Below are positions 20,124-30,884 of a DNA stretch of 64,000 nt, in pieces (the first letter of the stretch is position 1; every line of letters starts with the position of its first letter). The DNA comes from Ehrlichia sp028752135. Its GTDB lineage: Bacteria > Pseudomonadota > Alphaproteobacteria > Rickettsiales > Anaplasmataceae. The position numbers and the translations under genes were made by a program. The notes beneath the pieces are model-generated. The model was not told the origin of the DNA. It worked only from the letters and a program-made list of their open reading frames with translations, and ran no database searches. Location: assembly GCA_028752135.1 (NCBI GenBank), contig CP082782.1:930001-994000 (forward strand), in the 5' to 3' direction.

Positions 20124-20843
20124 TTATAGTTCATTATAATACTCATTAACATAAGATAAAGCAGCAACAACTGCAGTGTCAACTCTTAGTATTCTTGACC
20201 CTAAAGACAAATTATCACAAAAGTCATACGCAAAATCCAACTCATCATCTGAAAAACCACCTTCCGGACCTATAATAACATAAACATTTCGTTTATTTTT
20301 CAAAACTTCTGCCGGTTGTTTCCCCTTACCTGTTTCATCACAAATAACAAAACTCATATCATTAGTTTTTAATTTTCTTAACTCAGTAAAATTAATAGGA
20401 GAAGAAATTTCTGGAATATCAAGTCTTTCACATTGTTCAGCAGCTTCAATAGCCCATTTTTTACACTTTTCTAAATTTATATTACTAGTTGTTATGTGTT
20501 TTGTATAGATAGGCTGTATCAATGTTACCCCCATCTCTGTTGCTTGCCTAATTATATTGTGTAGCACAGTGCTTCTTATAATAGCAAAACATAATACTAA
20601 ATTCTTACTTTTAGTTTGCTCTCTAAGTAAGTAATTTACTCTAATTTTAACATTACTGGACAATTCAAATATCTCACCTATCCATTCTCCATCTTTACCA
20701 TTAAATAGTTTAACTTTGTCCAAATTTACAGCTCGCATTACATGGCATACATAATGAGACATAAGATTATCTAATGTAATGATAGAACATTTATTCAAAG
20801 AACAAGTTACATATAACCTAATATTCAATTTTCTTTTCTGCAT
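20124..20843 (-). CDS. rsmE: 16S rRNA (uracil-1498-N3)-methyltransferase
   Basis: RsmE is a SPOUT-class methyltransferase acting on U1498. The 239-residue product has an N-terminal PUA-like part (HYVCHVMRAVNLDKVKLFNG), then RQATEMGVTLIQPIYTKHI, and the knot motifs VIIGPEGGFSDDELDF and LGSRILRVDTAVVAAL, which are diagnostic. Full length. It starts 12 bp after bcp on the same strand. Confidence 0.94.
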   Translation of the reverse strand: MQKRKLNIRLYVTCSLNKCSIITLDNLMSHYVCHVMRAVNLDKVKLFNGKDGEWIGEIFELSSNVKIRVNYLLREQTKSKNLVLCFAIIRSTVLHNIIRQATEMGVTLIQPIYTKHITTSNINLEKCKKWAIEAAEQCERLDIPEISSPINFTELRKLKTNDMSFVICDETGKGKQPAEVLKNKRNVYVIIGPEGGFSDDELDFAYDFCDNLSLGSRILRVDTAVVAALSYVNEYYNEL

Positions 20844-20855
20844 TTTATTAAGGAA

Positions 20856-21299
20856 CTATATTATTTCCCTTATTATCTCAAGAACATTATTAACATGTCC
20901 ACTTACTTTTACATTCCGCCAAATTTTTCTTATTTTCCCATTTTTATCTATTAAAAATGTTGAGCGATCTATTCCCATATAAGACTTGCCAAACATATTT
21001 TTTTCTACCCAAGTACCATACTGCTTTGATAATTCAGAATTTTCATCCGATATTAACTCAAAAGATATATCATGCTTTTTCTTAAAATTCTCATGAGATT
21101 TCTCATTATCCTTAGAAACACCAATTACAACAGTATCTAAATTAGCAAAGTCATCAATTGCCGCTTGAAAATCCTTTGCCTCTCTAGTACAACCTGGAGT
21201 ATCATCTTTTGGATAAAAATACAACACTATATTCTTAATACCTTTATAAGTATCAAGACTCTCAAAGTATGGTGCATTATCATCTATTTCCACTTCCAT
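20856..21299 (-). CDS. bcp: Thioredoxin-dependent thiol peroxidase (Bcp/PrxQ type)
   Basis: A 147-residue peroxiredoxin that reduces peroxides. The active-site stretch is LYFYPKDDTPGCTREAKDFQ with the peroxidatic Cys. KKHDISFELISDE, MGIDRSTFLIDKNGKIRKIW and a C-terminal helix follow. The resolving Cys of classic PrxQ, five residues on, is absent here (Lys), so a 1-Cys mechanism is likely. A GAGGAG site precedes the ATG. It is divergent from ileS. Confidence 0.93.
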   Translation of the reverse strand: MEVEIDDNAPYFESLDTYKGIKNIVLYFYPKDDTPGCTREAKDFQAAIDDFANLDTVVIGVSKDNEKSHENFKKKHDISFELISDENSELSKQYGTWVEKNMFGKSYMGIDRSTFLIDKNGKIRKIWRNVKVSGHVNNVLEIIREII

Positions 21300-21441
21300 A
21301 AACTCCTCAACATAAATTTTTTAAAACAATGCTATGAATATTAATAAGAGTCAATAATTTTTACATATTTTAATACAGACTATGATTGCAGCTTACATAA
21401 ATATGTGTATAGTAAAATCTTTATACTCAATAACAGATGCT

Positions 21442-24400
21442 ATGACAGAATATTATTCACAATCAATTGGAGAACCAAATTTTTCATTAATAGAAGAAGA
21501 TGTATTAAAATTTTGGAAAAAAAATAATATCTTTAAAAAATCTGTAGACAATCGAGACGAAAAAAAAGCTTTATATTCTATGATGGACCACCATTTGCTA
21601 ATGGATTACCTCACTATGGACACTTATTAACTGGATTTATCAAGGATACAGTAGCTCGCTACAAGACAATGGCAGGATTCAAAGTTGAAAGAAGATTTGG
21701 GTGGGATTGTCATGGACTACCTGCTGAAATGCTATCAGAAAAAGAATTAGGAATATCAGGAAAATTAGCAATTGAAGAATTTGGTATAGAAAAATTTAAT
21801 AGCCATTGCCGCAGTTCAGTAATGAAATTCTCAAAAGAATGGAAACAATATGTAGATAGACAGGCACGATGGGTAGATTTTGAAAATGACTATAAAACAA
21901 TGAATCTAACCTTTATGGAATCAATAATGTGGTCATTTCATGAATTATGGAATAAAGGGTTAATATATGAATCTGTAAAAATTGTACCATATAGTTGGGC
22001 ATGTCAGACACCTTTGTCAAACTTTGAAACTAGAATGGACAATGCTTACAGACAAAAAACTAGTAAAACTATTACTGTAGCATTTGAACTATTAGAAAAT
22101 CCAAAATTTTTTATAGTAGATAATGTGGAAACATATAAAATCTTAGTCTGGACAACTACACCTTGGACTTTACCCTGCAATCTTGCTTTAGCTATTAGCC
22201 CAAATATTAAATATTGTGGAGCTATTATAAATAAGGAAATGTTTATTTTTTCTAATAAATACTTAAAAAATTTTCAAGAGCATTGTAAAAAAAATAATAT
22301 AGAATATCAAATATATAATAAAGATATATCATACAATACTTTAAAAGATTTGCATTATAAACCTATATTTGAATATTTTACTAATATAAAGAATGCATTT
22401 AAAATTTTAACTGCAGATTTTGTAGTAGAAGATGAAGGTACAGGAATAGTACACATAGCTCCAGGATTTGGAGAAGATGATTTTATATTGTGTCAAAAAC
22501 AAGGTATTCCACATATAGAAGGAGGCACATCCAATTTACTAGCAACTATCTGCCCAATAGATGATGGAGGAAAATTTACTGATAAAATTTCAGACTTTAC
22601 AAATATACATGTATTTGAAACAAATGATAAAATTATCAACATACTAAAACAAAAAAATCTCTGTTTTAAGACAGATCAATATTTACATAATTATCCACAT
22701 TGCTGGCGTACTGATACTCCATTGATATATAGAGCTATGTCATCCTGGTATGTTGAGGTTACAAAAATAAAAAATAGAATGATTGAGCTGAACAAAACCG
22801 TAAATTGGATACCTCATCACATTCGCAGCGGACAATTTGGTAAATGGCTAGAAAATGCTAAAGATTGGGCAATATCACGCAATAGATTTTGGGGAACACC
22901 TTTACCAGTATGGAAATCTGATAATCCAAATTATCCAAGAATTGACGTATATGGATCAATAAAGAAAATATTCCATGATGTTAAAGCATTAGAAGAAGAT
23001 TTTGATATATCATCTATAGATGATTTACATAGACCATATATTGATAATTTAGTACGTCCTAATCCAGATGACCCAACTGGAAAATCAATGATGAGACGAG
23101 TTGAAGATGTTTTCGACTGTTGGTTTGAATCTGGATCAATGCCTTATGCACAACTTCATTATCCATTTGAAAACAAAAAATTTTTTGAAAGTTATTTTCC
23201 AGCAGACTTTATAACAGAATACATAGCTCAAACTAGAGGTTGGTTCTATACATTATTTATACTATCCACTGCATTATTTAATAAACCTCCATTCAAAAAT
23301 TGCATATGCCATGGTGTTGTATTAGATACTCAAGGACAAAAATTATCAAAAAGGCTTAATAACTATGCTGATCCAATGGAAATGTTTAATCAGTATGGTT
23401 CTGATGCTCTAAGATTCCTTATGTTATCTCATACAGTGTTATACGGAGGAGATTTACTATTAGATAGAGAAGGAGTAATGATACGAGATATATTGCGTAA
23501 CGTTGTAAAACCAATATGGAATAGCTATAACTTTTTTACCCTTTACGCTAATATCGACAAAATAAAAGCAAAGGTTCTTACAAGTCTAAACGGACTAAAT
23601 AATATTATGGACAGATACATAATATGTGAGTGTATTAATACTATACAGTCTATATTTCACGCCATGGAAGAAATAGATCAAAATACTAATAGCTTTGGAT
23701 ATAACATAAAACTTGCATGTAATAACATTACCAATTTCTTTGAAATACTAAATAACTGGTATATCAGAAGATGCAGAAGCCGCTTTTGGTCATCAGAAAT
23801 TGATCAAGATAAAATAAATGCTTACAACACTTTATATACTGTTATATACTATATGCTAAAAATTTCTGCTCCATTTTTACCCATTATTACCGAAGCAATT
23901 TGGCAAAAATTGCATTTTCAAGAAGAAGAATCTGTACATTTATCATCATTACCAAATATAAAACATTTAACATTAAATGATCAAGATAAACAAAATATCC
24001 AACATATGAAATTAACAATGAGTATATGTAATTATGCATTATCTATAAGAAACACTCATAATATTAGAATTAGACAACCACTTAATAACATAACTATATA
24101 CAGTTATAATTGTCCAAATTTACTTAATTTACCTATAGAATATCAAAATATTTTACTAGAAGAAATCAATGTAAAAAATATATTATTCAAATCTGATATA
24201 TCTGATATTGCATCATTTCAATTAAAGTTAAACTTTCCAGAACTTGGAAAAAGAGTACCAGATAAAGTCAAATATTTAATATCTTTATTAAAAAACAACA
24301 AGTGGGAAATATTAGAAAACAAGCAATTACTTCTTGGAACAAAAGAAGCAGAACACTATATAATAAATAGCAATGAATACACTTTAACTCTTAAAGTACA

Positions 24401-24755
24401 CAATGATTTTGCATGTACTATAAATCGAGACCAAAATCTATTAGGTGTATTACTATTAGATAATGAACTCACAGAAGAATTAATCATGGAAGGTATCGCA
24501 AGAGATATTATAAGAATAATTCAACAATCTAGAAAAGATAATCAGTTTAATATTTCTGATAAAATTGATATTATTATACACACTAAAGACAAAACAGTTC
24601 AAGACTCCATTAAAGTATGGTATCAATATATAATGCAACAAACATTATCTATATCACTTACCATAGAAGAGTCAATTTCAAATATTCAAGAATATTATAA
24701 AGCTACAATGAAAGATAAAGAAGTTTCTATCTTTTTAAAGAAAGTAACACCTTAA
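21442..24755 (+). CDS. ileS: Isoleucine--tRNA ligase, frameshifted near the 5' end
   Basis: IleS charges tRNA-Ile. The start is taken at ATG 21442 (MTEYYSQSIGEPNFSLIEED). After FKKSVDNRDEKK the frame goes astray and stops at 21630, but the next frame carries FIFYDGPPFANGLPHYGHLL with the HIGH-type motif, then WDCHGLPAEM, the editing domain, WFYTLFILST and the KMSKS-type motif QGQKLSKR. The junction is an A8 run at 21560-21567; nine A would give DEKKSFIFYDGPP and about 1104 residues, normal for this class. The C-terminal anticodon-binding region is complete. Function is certain; the break needs checking. Confidence 0.9.
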
Positions 24756-24797
24756 AATGCAAAATATCTATAACTATATAAAAAGCTTCTTGCATTT
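24755..24797 (+). repeat. Inverted repeat just after ileS
   Basis: AAATGCAA at 24755-24762 and TTGCATTT at 24790-24797 are perfect complements around a 27-base AT-rich loop, beginning at the ileS stop. No T run follows, so a role in termination is only possible. Confidence 0.35.
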
Positions 24798-25428
24798 GTG
24801 AATATCAGCATAAATTCACAATATCCATTCTAAAAGCTATATAATAAGAATAAATATCAAACAAAATACCAAATATGCTAAGAAAAACAAAGTAAACTCT
24901 ATAATAAGGTAGTTATAAAAATCAACAAATCTATATTGCATATCTGATACCATATAGAAAACACAATAACATAAATGTAGTATCTTATATATTCTAAAAT
25001 TAATTAGAGTCAAATCCCAATATTCCTTAGACTTAGCATTAAATAATGTCTTTATTATATTGAAAAACTTATTTATCTTAGAAAAGATAACTACATATAG
25101 CTACTTACAAGTCTTACAAAGCTATAGAAAACGCTATATTAGCTTAAGATAATGATCTAGCTAAAATATATAAAGCAATCTGTATTTAAAAATATACTTA
25201 AGAATATTACAATGGTAAAAGTAGATTAAAAATAAAACCTTATAACTTTATTACTACATTTTAAATCAAATATAAAACATTATCATAAAGCTTACCTAAA
25301 AAAATTAGATAAATTATATAAGAACAAAAACACAAGTTACTAAAACAAACCCCCTTCTTCCAGTTTTATTTGTATATTTTCCATTTAAATGTAATAATAT
25401 AAAGATAAATATCATCAATCAGTGTTAC
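24798..25428. other. Gap between convergent ileS and argS
   Basis: 631 AT-rich bases after the ileS inverted repeat. All frames are closed and I see no gene relic, RNA or clear terminator. Confidence 0.5.
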
Positions 25429-27159
25429 TTATTTCATTTCCTTTAAAGCAGTTATAGAAAATATTTTTAATCCATTATCAATAATATAGGCTACAGCTTT
25501 TGCTAAGTATATTCTTGCAGAAGTAAGATTTATATCATTATCTATTATAAAACGTCTATCTGCATTTTTATTTCCATAACCCCATAATGCATGAAAAGCC
25601 TCTGCAACTTCTATTAAATAAAAAGTTATACGATGTGGTTCTGCAGTCTTAGCAGATATCTCAATAATATTTGGCCAATTTGCTAATAACTTAATTAGGA
25701 ATATTTCTTCCTTTAAAGATAAGACAGAAAAATTCGTATCTTCCATTCTTAAAAGCTCTGGAGCATTACGTAATAATGAATAGACACGAGCATGAGCATA
25801 TTGCACATAAAATATTGGATTATTTTTAGATTGCTCAACTACTTTAACAAAATCAAAATCCAAAACCACATCACTTTTACGTGTTAACATTATAAATCTC
25901 ACTACATCTTTTCCAACTTTCTCTATTACGTCCTTAATAGTTAAAAATTCACCAGATCTTTTTGACATTTTAACTTGAACTCCATTATCAAGAAAATTGA
26001 CAATATTATGTAGCTTTATATCTATAGTAGCAGTATTATCACTCAATGCTTTAACTGCTGCTTTTAATCTTTTAACATATCCAATATGATCAGAACCCAA
26101 TTCTAAAATCATATGCTGAAATCCACGTGAAAGCTTGTCAAAATGATATCCTATATCATTTGCAAAATATGTCCAACTACCATCTACTTTTTGTAAAGCT
26201 CTATCTACATCATCCCCAAAATTTGTTGATTTAAATAACATTTGCATTCTAGGTTTCCAATTCTGACCTTCTGTACCCTTAGGTTGATCTAAAACACCAT
26301 AATATACTAATTTTTTGTCCTGCAAAAGTTTTACACACTTTTCAACAATATTACTTTTTAACAACTCTGCTTCTGAAGTAAAAACGTCATGTTTTATTCC
26401 TAACAACACAAGATCATCTTGAATTAAAGCAAGAAGATGTTTTAAAGATACATCACGTATAATTTGCATCCTTTGATTTGAATCCATTTCCAACAATTCC
26501 GTACCATATTTTTCATATAATAATTGTCCTATATCCTTCAAGTATAACCCTGGATACAATCCACTACCTATTACAATATCCTCACCTGTGGCTTCTTTAT
26601 ACCTCAAATATACAGACTCAACCAATGTATCTATTTGTGCACCTGCATCATTAATATAATATTCTCTAACAACTTGATATCCCACTTTTTCCAACAAATT
26701 TGCCAGGACATCACCAAATATTGCGCCACGTGCATGACCTATATGCATTGGCCCAGTAGGATTAGCAGAAACAAATTCTATATTAACCTTTTGACCATGT
26801 CCCAAATTAACAGCAGCAAAGTTTTCTTTCAATGTATTAATAGAAATTATCACTTTATACCACACATCAAGAGAAATACTAAAATTAATAAAACCTGGTT
26901 TTACAACATTAACACCTGATATCTCCTTAATTGTAGAAAATTCACGTAGTAAAATTTCCGCTATATCCAATGGATTTTTTTTAACATGTTTACCCAAAAG
27001 CAAAGCTGCATTAGTATACAAATCTCCATGATCAGGATTATTCGGATAATCAACTATCAACTTACCTAATAAATTATCATCTAATACTACAATTTGCTTA
27101 GTATTTAATATACGTAATCTCTGTATTATAGAATTTCTTATGGTACTAATTAAATTCAT
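25429..27159 (-). CDS. argS: Arginine--tRNA ligase
   Basis: ArgS charges tRNA-Arg. The 576-residue protein has the N-terminal additional domain (residues ~1-110), FVSANPTGPMHIGHARGAI with the HIGH motif, YYINDAGAQI, the KMSKS-like loop VQVKMSKRSGEFLTI, FYVQYAHARVYSLLRNA and a C-terminal helical anticodon-binding domain. Length and motifs are complete. It is transcribed leftwards, with the carA relic upstream on the same strand. Confidence 0.96.
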   Translation of the reverse strand: MNLISTIRNSIIQRLRILNTKQIVVLDDNLLGKLIVDYPNNPDHGDLYTNAALLLGKHVKKNPLDIAEILLREFSTIKEISGVNVVKPGFINFSISLDVWYKVIISINTLKENFAAVNLGHGQKVNIEFVSANPTGPMHIGHARGAIFGDVLANLLEKVGYQVVREYYINDAGAQIDTLVESVYLRYKEATGEDIVIGSGLYPGLYLKDIGQLLYEKYGTELLEMDSNQRMQIIRDVSLKHLLALIQDDLVLLGIKHDVFTSEAELLKSNIVEKCVKLLQDKKLVYYGVLDQPKGTEGQNWKPRMQMLFKSTNFGDDVDRALQKVDGSWTYFANDIGYHFDKLSRGFQHMILELGSDHIGYVKRLKAAVKALSDNTATIDIKLHNIVNFLDNGVQVKMSKRSGEFLTIKDVIEKVGKDVVRFIMLTRKSDVVLDFDFVKVVEQSKNNPIFYVQYAHARVYSLLRNAPELLRMEDTNFSVLSLKEEIFLIKLLANWPNIIEISAKTAEPHRITFYLIEVAEAFHALWGYGNKNADRRFIIDNDINLTSARIYLAKAVAYIIDNGLKIFSITALKEMK

Positions 27160-27525
27160 TTAGTATAATTCTCTTATAGATTTTACCTTATTATACAGTT
27201 TCCAAGTAATATTAAAAGTAAGCAATTTCAACATTTACTAAAGCAAAAGCACATTTATATAAAATTTCCATTATCAGCATCACTTAGAATGCTCAACTTA
27301 TAAAATAACCTACCACCTATACTACTTGTAAATTTTAATCAACGTAAAAAAAATAACATAAATATTTATTATGAGTAAGGTATAAGTTACTACTTTCCTT
27401 GTCAAATTAATAAAATCACTGAAGTATGTAATTTTGAATTTATATGTGAATACAACTTTTATTGATATGTCCTATAGTTAAATCAATGTAATATTAATGT
27501 ATAATACACTGTTAACACACATCAG
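27160..27525. other. Gap upstream of argS
   Basis: 366 AT-rich bases between the argS start and the end of the carA relic. I see no coding relic or strong structure; it should contain the argS promoter. Confidence 0.45.
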
Positions 27526-27823
27526 TTATTTTTTTATTAAGTTAATAAAACTATTAAATATCTAACTTGGACTATCTCTAGAATAGTATTGTAAGATTAT
27601 TAGATAATTTATCTATTCTAATATCCTCTACTGTATTGTAATCAAATAATGACCTACTGTTATCTGTATACATTTGTGTGCAGGAATCTTTTTCTATAGT
27701 AAACCCATAACTCTGATTTATAATTTCTATTATTTTGACTATGATTACCCTTTCTATATCCAACAACATTCTACTGAGTTCTGTATCTAAAGCTAACGAA
27801 ATGAGTTATTATCCTAAACAAAT
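27526..27823 (-). pseudogene. Decayed 3' fragment of carA
   Basis: Read on the minus strand, this matches the C-terminal glutaminase half of the intact carA at 60911-62050. It has ICLG followed by two stops where the intact gene has the catalytic CLGHQ, then LISLALDTELSRML (intact LISLALGIKISKML), YGFTIEKDS (HGFTIEEDS), SRSLFDYNTVEDIRIDK (HRSLFDNTIEGIRVDN), and after another stop region IFNSFINLIKK (IFNSFINLIKER). Stops, short indels and loss of the YHPEGG motif make it nonfunctional. Similarity continues at DNA level over nearly 300 bp. It lies between argS and recO, 33 kb from the intact gene. Confidence 0.85.
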
Positions 27824-27971
27824 CTCAATACTATATAGAAATAAAACTGAAAAACAAATTTATTTTTATACCATCTTATTATTCATAATAATTTCTAAAA
27901 TTATAGACCTACATTTTTTATAATTTCATTTTCACACGTTATTCACTATGATAATACACTAACTATTAAAA

Positions 27972-28718
27972 ATGAGCTTTAGTGTGAGATGGCAAGATCA
28001 AGGAATAGTAATTGCAATAAGAAAATATAGTGATAATCAAGTAATTCTTTCCATATTTACTCAAAAACATGGATTAAAAAAAGGGTTAGTAAGATACTCA
28101 AAAAAAATAATCAATAGAGTACAAATAGGAGATTATATAAATGTAACATGGAGCTCAAGATTAATAAGCAATTTAGGTTGCTTTAAATATGAGCACATTA
28201 GATCTACTTTACATTATTACATAAAAAATAACCTACAAACAATGTGCATAGCTTTTTTTACTTTCATGCTAGACCAAGTATTACCAGAAAATGAAGAAAA
28301 TTATACTATCTATCATTGTCTAGAAATTTTTATAAATTCAATACAAACAGAGGATCTTAACTGGCAAATTAAATATCTTGAATTAGAATTAACTTTACTA
28401 TCAGAACTTGGATTTGGATTGGATTTATCAAAATGTGCTGTAAACAATACAGATGAAAACTTAATATTTATTTCCCCAAAAACTGGAAAAGCAATCTCAA
28501 AAACTGTAGGCTTACCTTATCAAAAAAATTTATTACCTTTACCTAGATTATTATATGATGTATATAATAACTATCCATACCAATACTCTAATATTGACTT
28601 TAAGTTAAGTTTAAATGTGTTAGGATATTTTTTAAAAAAACATTTTCTGACAGATAAAAACACAATTTTATTAAAATATAGAGAAGAAATAATAAAGTCC
28701 ATAGACTCACAAAATTAG
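27972..28718 (+). CDS. recO: DNA repair protein RecO
   Basis: RecO loads RecA with RecR in the RecFOR gap-repair pathway. The 248-residue protein has the N-terminal OB-fold start VRWQDQGIVIAIRKYSDNQV and the helical C-terminal domain with YLELELTLLSELGFGLDLSKCAV and FISPKTGKAIS. The four zinc cysteines of some RecO proteins are not present. It stands alone between two gene relics. Confidence 0.9.
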   Translation: MSFSVRWQDQGIVIAIRKYSDNQVILSIFTQKHGLKKGLVRYSKKIINRVQIGDYINVTWSSRLISNLGCFKYEHIRSTLHYYIKNNLQTMCIAFFTFMLDQVLPENEENYTIYHCLEIFINSIQTEDLNWQIKYLELELTLLSELGFGLDLSKCAVNNTDENLIFISPKTGKAISKTVGLPYQKNLLPLPRLLYDVYNNYPYQYSNIDFKLSLNVLGYFLKKHFLTDKNTILLKYREEIIKSIDSQN

Positions 28719-28958
28719 ATATTTCTAACTCTTATCTAATATAATCACTTTAATTATATGTTTTAGGTTTCTATAATTACCATTCTATAGCATTTAAAGT
28801 TATTAGTGCAATACTTACTTTTACATGACAACAAATAAATAATATTAAAAAACATGTAGTTCTATAAAAGTAAAGTTTTATACTAATAGGTTAGCTATGG
28901 ACATGTATTTTCCAAGTATTTCGTATAGTTTAAAAAGATATTCCATTACTAAAAGATA

Positions 28959-29378
28959 AAATATGATACTTTAACACCAGAAGAAAAATTATTGAAAAGC
29001 GTACTAAATTTTTTAAGAATTATTATGATACCAGACCTATGAAAAAGCATAAAAGCAAAATTCATCTTAAGAAGCAAATATTTATTTAAATCAAAAATTC
29101 GGAGTAATTGCATATACTTTACAAATAACATAATAGCATACGTATCATTTTGATAAACTTTAATACAGACCTTAGCATATGATTAATCATGTTCTAAGTA
29201 CATTAAAGGTTGTAGATAATAATACTACTACTATACTTGACAATATAACATGTATTAATTTTTCTGCTAACATACTTGAAGTTAAAAACCAAAAAGATCT
29301 GTTAAATTTCTAATTATTAAAGATATAATAAAAAAAGTTGGAAAAGTTATTATATATCAGAATATAACTTTAATATGA
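28959..29378 (+). pseudogene. Probable relic of a CorC/HlyC-family gene
   Basis: Stops and frame changes interrupt this stretch, but its pieces follow the domain order of CorC/HlyC (hemolysin C-like) proteins. TPEEKLLKSVLNFLRIIMIPD resembles the segment before the first CBS domain ending in MIPR-D. In the same frame after a stop, SKIRSNCIYFTNNIIAYVSF resembles the SR-PVY-NIIG-V motif. In shifted frames VVDNNTTTILDNITCINF and FLIIKDIIKKVGKVI resemble the C-terminal transporter-associated domain. The match is by eye and each piece is weak alone; an intact copy is not in the window. It lies just after recO. Confidence 0.45.
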
Positions 29379-29664
29379 ACACTTATTTTATTCACATATT
29401 CAAAATCACCTATCTTTACATAGTTTACTTAAGCTCAACTCTCATTAGTTAAATAATTTCTAATTTAACAATCCACATTAAACAAGAAATACTATCGATA
29501 TTAAAACAATTCTACACAGGACTACTGATATATAAAGCCATAATATATATGAAAGCTTTAAGTAAAGGATCTTTTTTCAATAAATACAGATATTAAAAAT
29601 ATATTTACAATTAGATAATATAATATAAATTATCATTTTTTATAACAAACAGTAGTAATAGCTT

Positions 29665-30231
29665 ATGGAAGGGTCTGAAAGTGGTGGAATAAATGTATCT
29701 GCCCTGCAATCTTATTTACACCAACAACATGCTGGTGATGGACACGGAGGAGAAGATGATGAAACTGTCTTTTCTATATTTGTATACCTTGCTTGGTTTT
29801 ATAAAAATGTCCCATGTTTTCTTGATAGCACAACCGGTAATATAGTTGCTTCAGTTACATCTCTAGGATTAAATACGCCAACCACAGTAACATTTGGATC
29901 AGAGCTCACAAAGAATATCTTTGGATTGCCTAAATTACTACCAGATCTACAACAAGGAGATGCTACTGGAGAAGCAGCAGGTGGTGGTGCTGGTGATGAA
30001 GGTGCCGTTAGTAGTGGAGATGATGGAGAAGGTTTACAAGCCCATCATGAAGATCCTTACGCACACGACGACTACCCTCATTCCAATGAAGAGATAGCAG
30101 CAGCAGCTGGTCATGGGTTAGATGATGTAAATCACGATCCTCAACACAGTCCAGAACACCACGATCATAGTCCCAGTCCTACACCTGCTACACCACAGCA
30201 AAGTAGTCAGTACGACCATGATTTTCACTAA
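29665..30231 (+). CDS. Acidic Gly/His/Asp-rich protein of unknown function
   Basis: I do not recognise this 188-residue protein. Residues 1-35 are Gly/His-rich and acidic (HQQHAGDGHGGEDDE). Residues ~36-100 are the only hydrophobic part (TVFSIFVYLAWFYKNVPCF, then a Gly/Thr/Leu segment) and may fold or touch a membrane. Residues ~105-188 are low-complexity Gly/Ala/Asp/Glu then His/Pro/Ser/Gln with many DH and HH pairs. The GC content is clearly above the flanking DNA. There is no N-terminal signal peptide. Metal binding by the His/Asp tail, or secretion as an effector or antigen, are guesses. It stands alone with long flanks. Confidence 0.75.
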   Translation: MEGSESGGINVSALQSYLHQQHAGDGHGGEDDETVFSIFVYLAWFYKNVPCFLDSTTGNIVASVTSLGLNTPTTVTFGSELTKNIFGLPKLLPDLQQGDATGEAAGGGAGDEGAVSSGDDGEGLQAHHEDPYAHDDYPHSNEEIAAAAGHGLDDVNHDPQHSPEHHDHSPSPTPATPQQSSQYDHDFH

Positions 30232-30687
30232 TATTAGAATATATAGTATTTTATTATAATCTAACTAAGTATTATTGTTAATCTCGTCTGCCTGGAAATA
30301 CATTTTCCAGTATAAAATATTGCTTGTTAAGTTTAAAAAACTTCGGTGTGATATAATATATACATTAAAAACCTAGCGTAGTACAACAACTACTTTGCAA
30401 TAGCATAGACATTAAAGTACTATTTACTAATTTTAAACACTTTTAACGTATAAAAGGATAGAGATTACAATATTAAAACGTAATAATGCTACTACACTTT
30501 TATTTTTTATAACATATACATAAACACTCCAATGTAGCAATCATATATAAAAAATAAACAGTGGGTAGCTCCTTATCTCAAATTTCTTGCCAACATGTTG
30601 CTAAAAGTTACATAACTAAAAAAAAGAATATACAGAAATTTATCTTTGATAGAATACTGTTACTTAACAATATCGGTATAACAAAAA
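30232..30687. other. Gap before tRNA-Pro
   Basis: 456 bases. It holds the short inverted repeat at 30292-30310. No credible gene: the open frame at 30561-30767 is the antisense of the tRNA. Confidence 0.5.
30292..30310 (+). repeat. Small hairpin after the acidic protein gene
   Basis: CTGGAAA and TTTCCAG form a perfect 7-bp stem with a 5-base loop about 60 bp after the stop of the acidic protein gene. It is not followed by a T run, so a terminator is possible but unproven. Confidence 0.4.
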
Positions 30688-30764
<77 letters not shown>

Positions 30765-30884
30765 TAAAAATATTACATATATCCTACCAATAATATACAT
30801 TATATCAATAAAATAATTCTTGTTATTAAATAAAAATAATTTATGATTTTACTTTAATATAACAAATATAAGCATATATCTACT

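Noticed and set aside
24928..24970. Similarity of TCTATATTG--ATACCATATAG stretches near 24930 and 51768
   Set aside because: Too short and AT-rich to separate from chance, and I could not extend it.
27735..27923. 62-codon + strand frame between argS and recO
   Set aside because: It is the antisense shadow of the carA relic; an equivalent shadow occurs opposite the intact carA.
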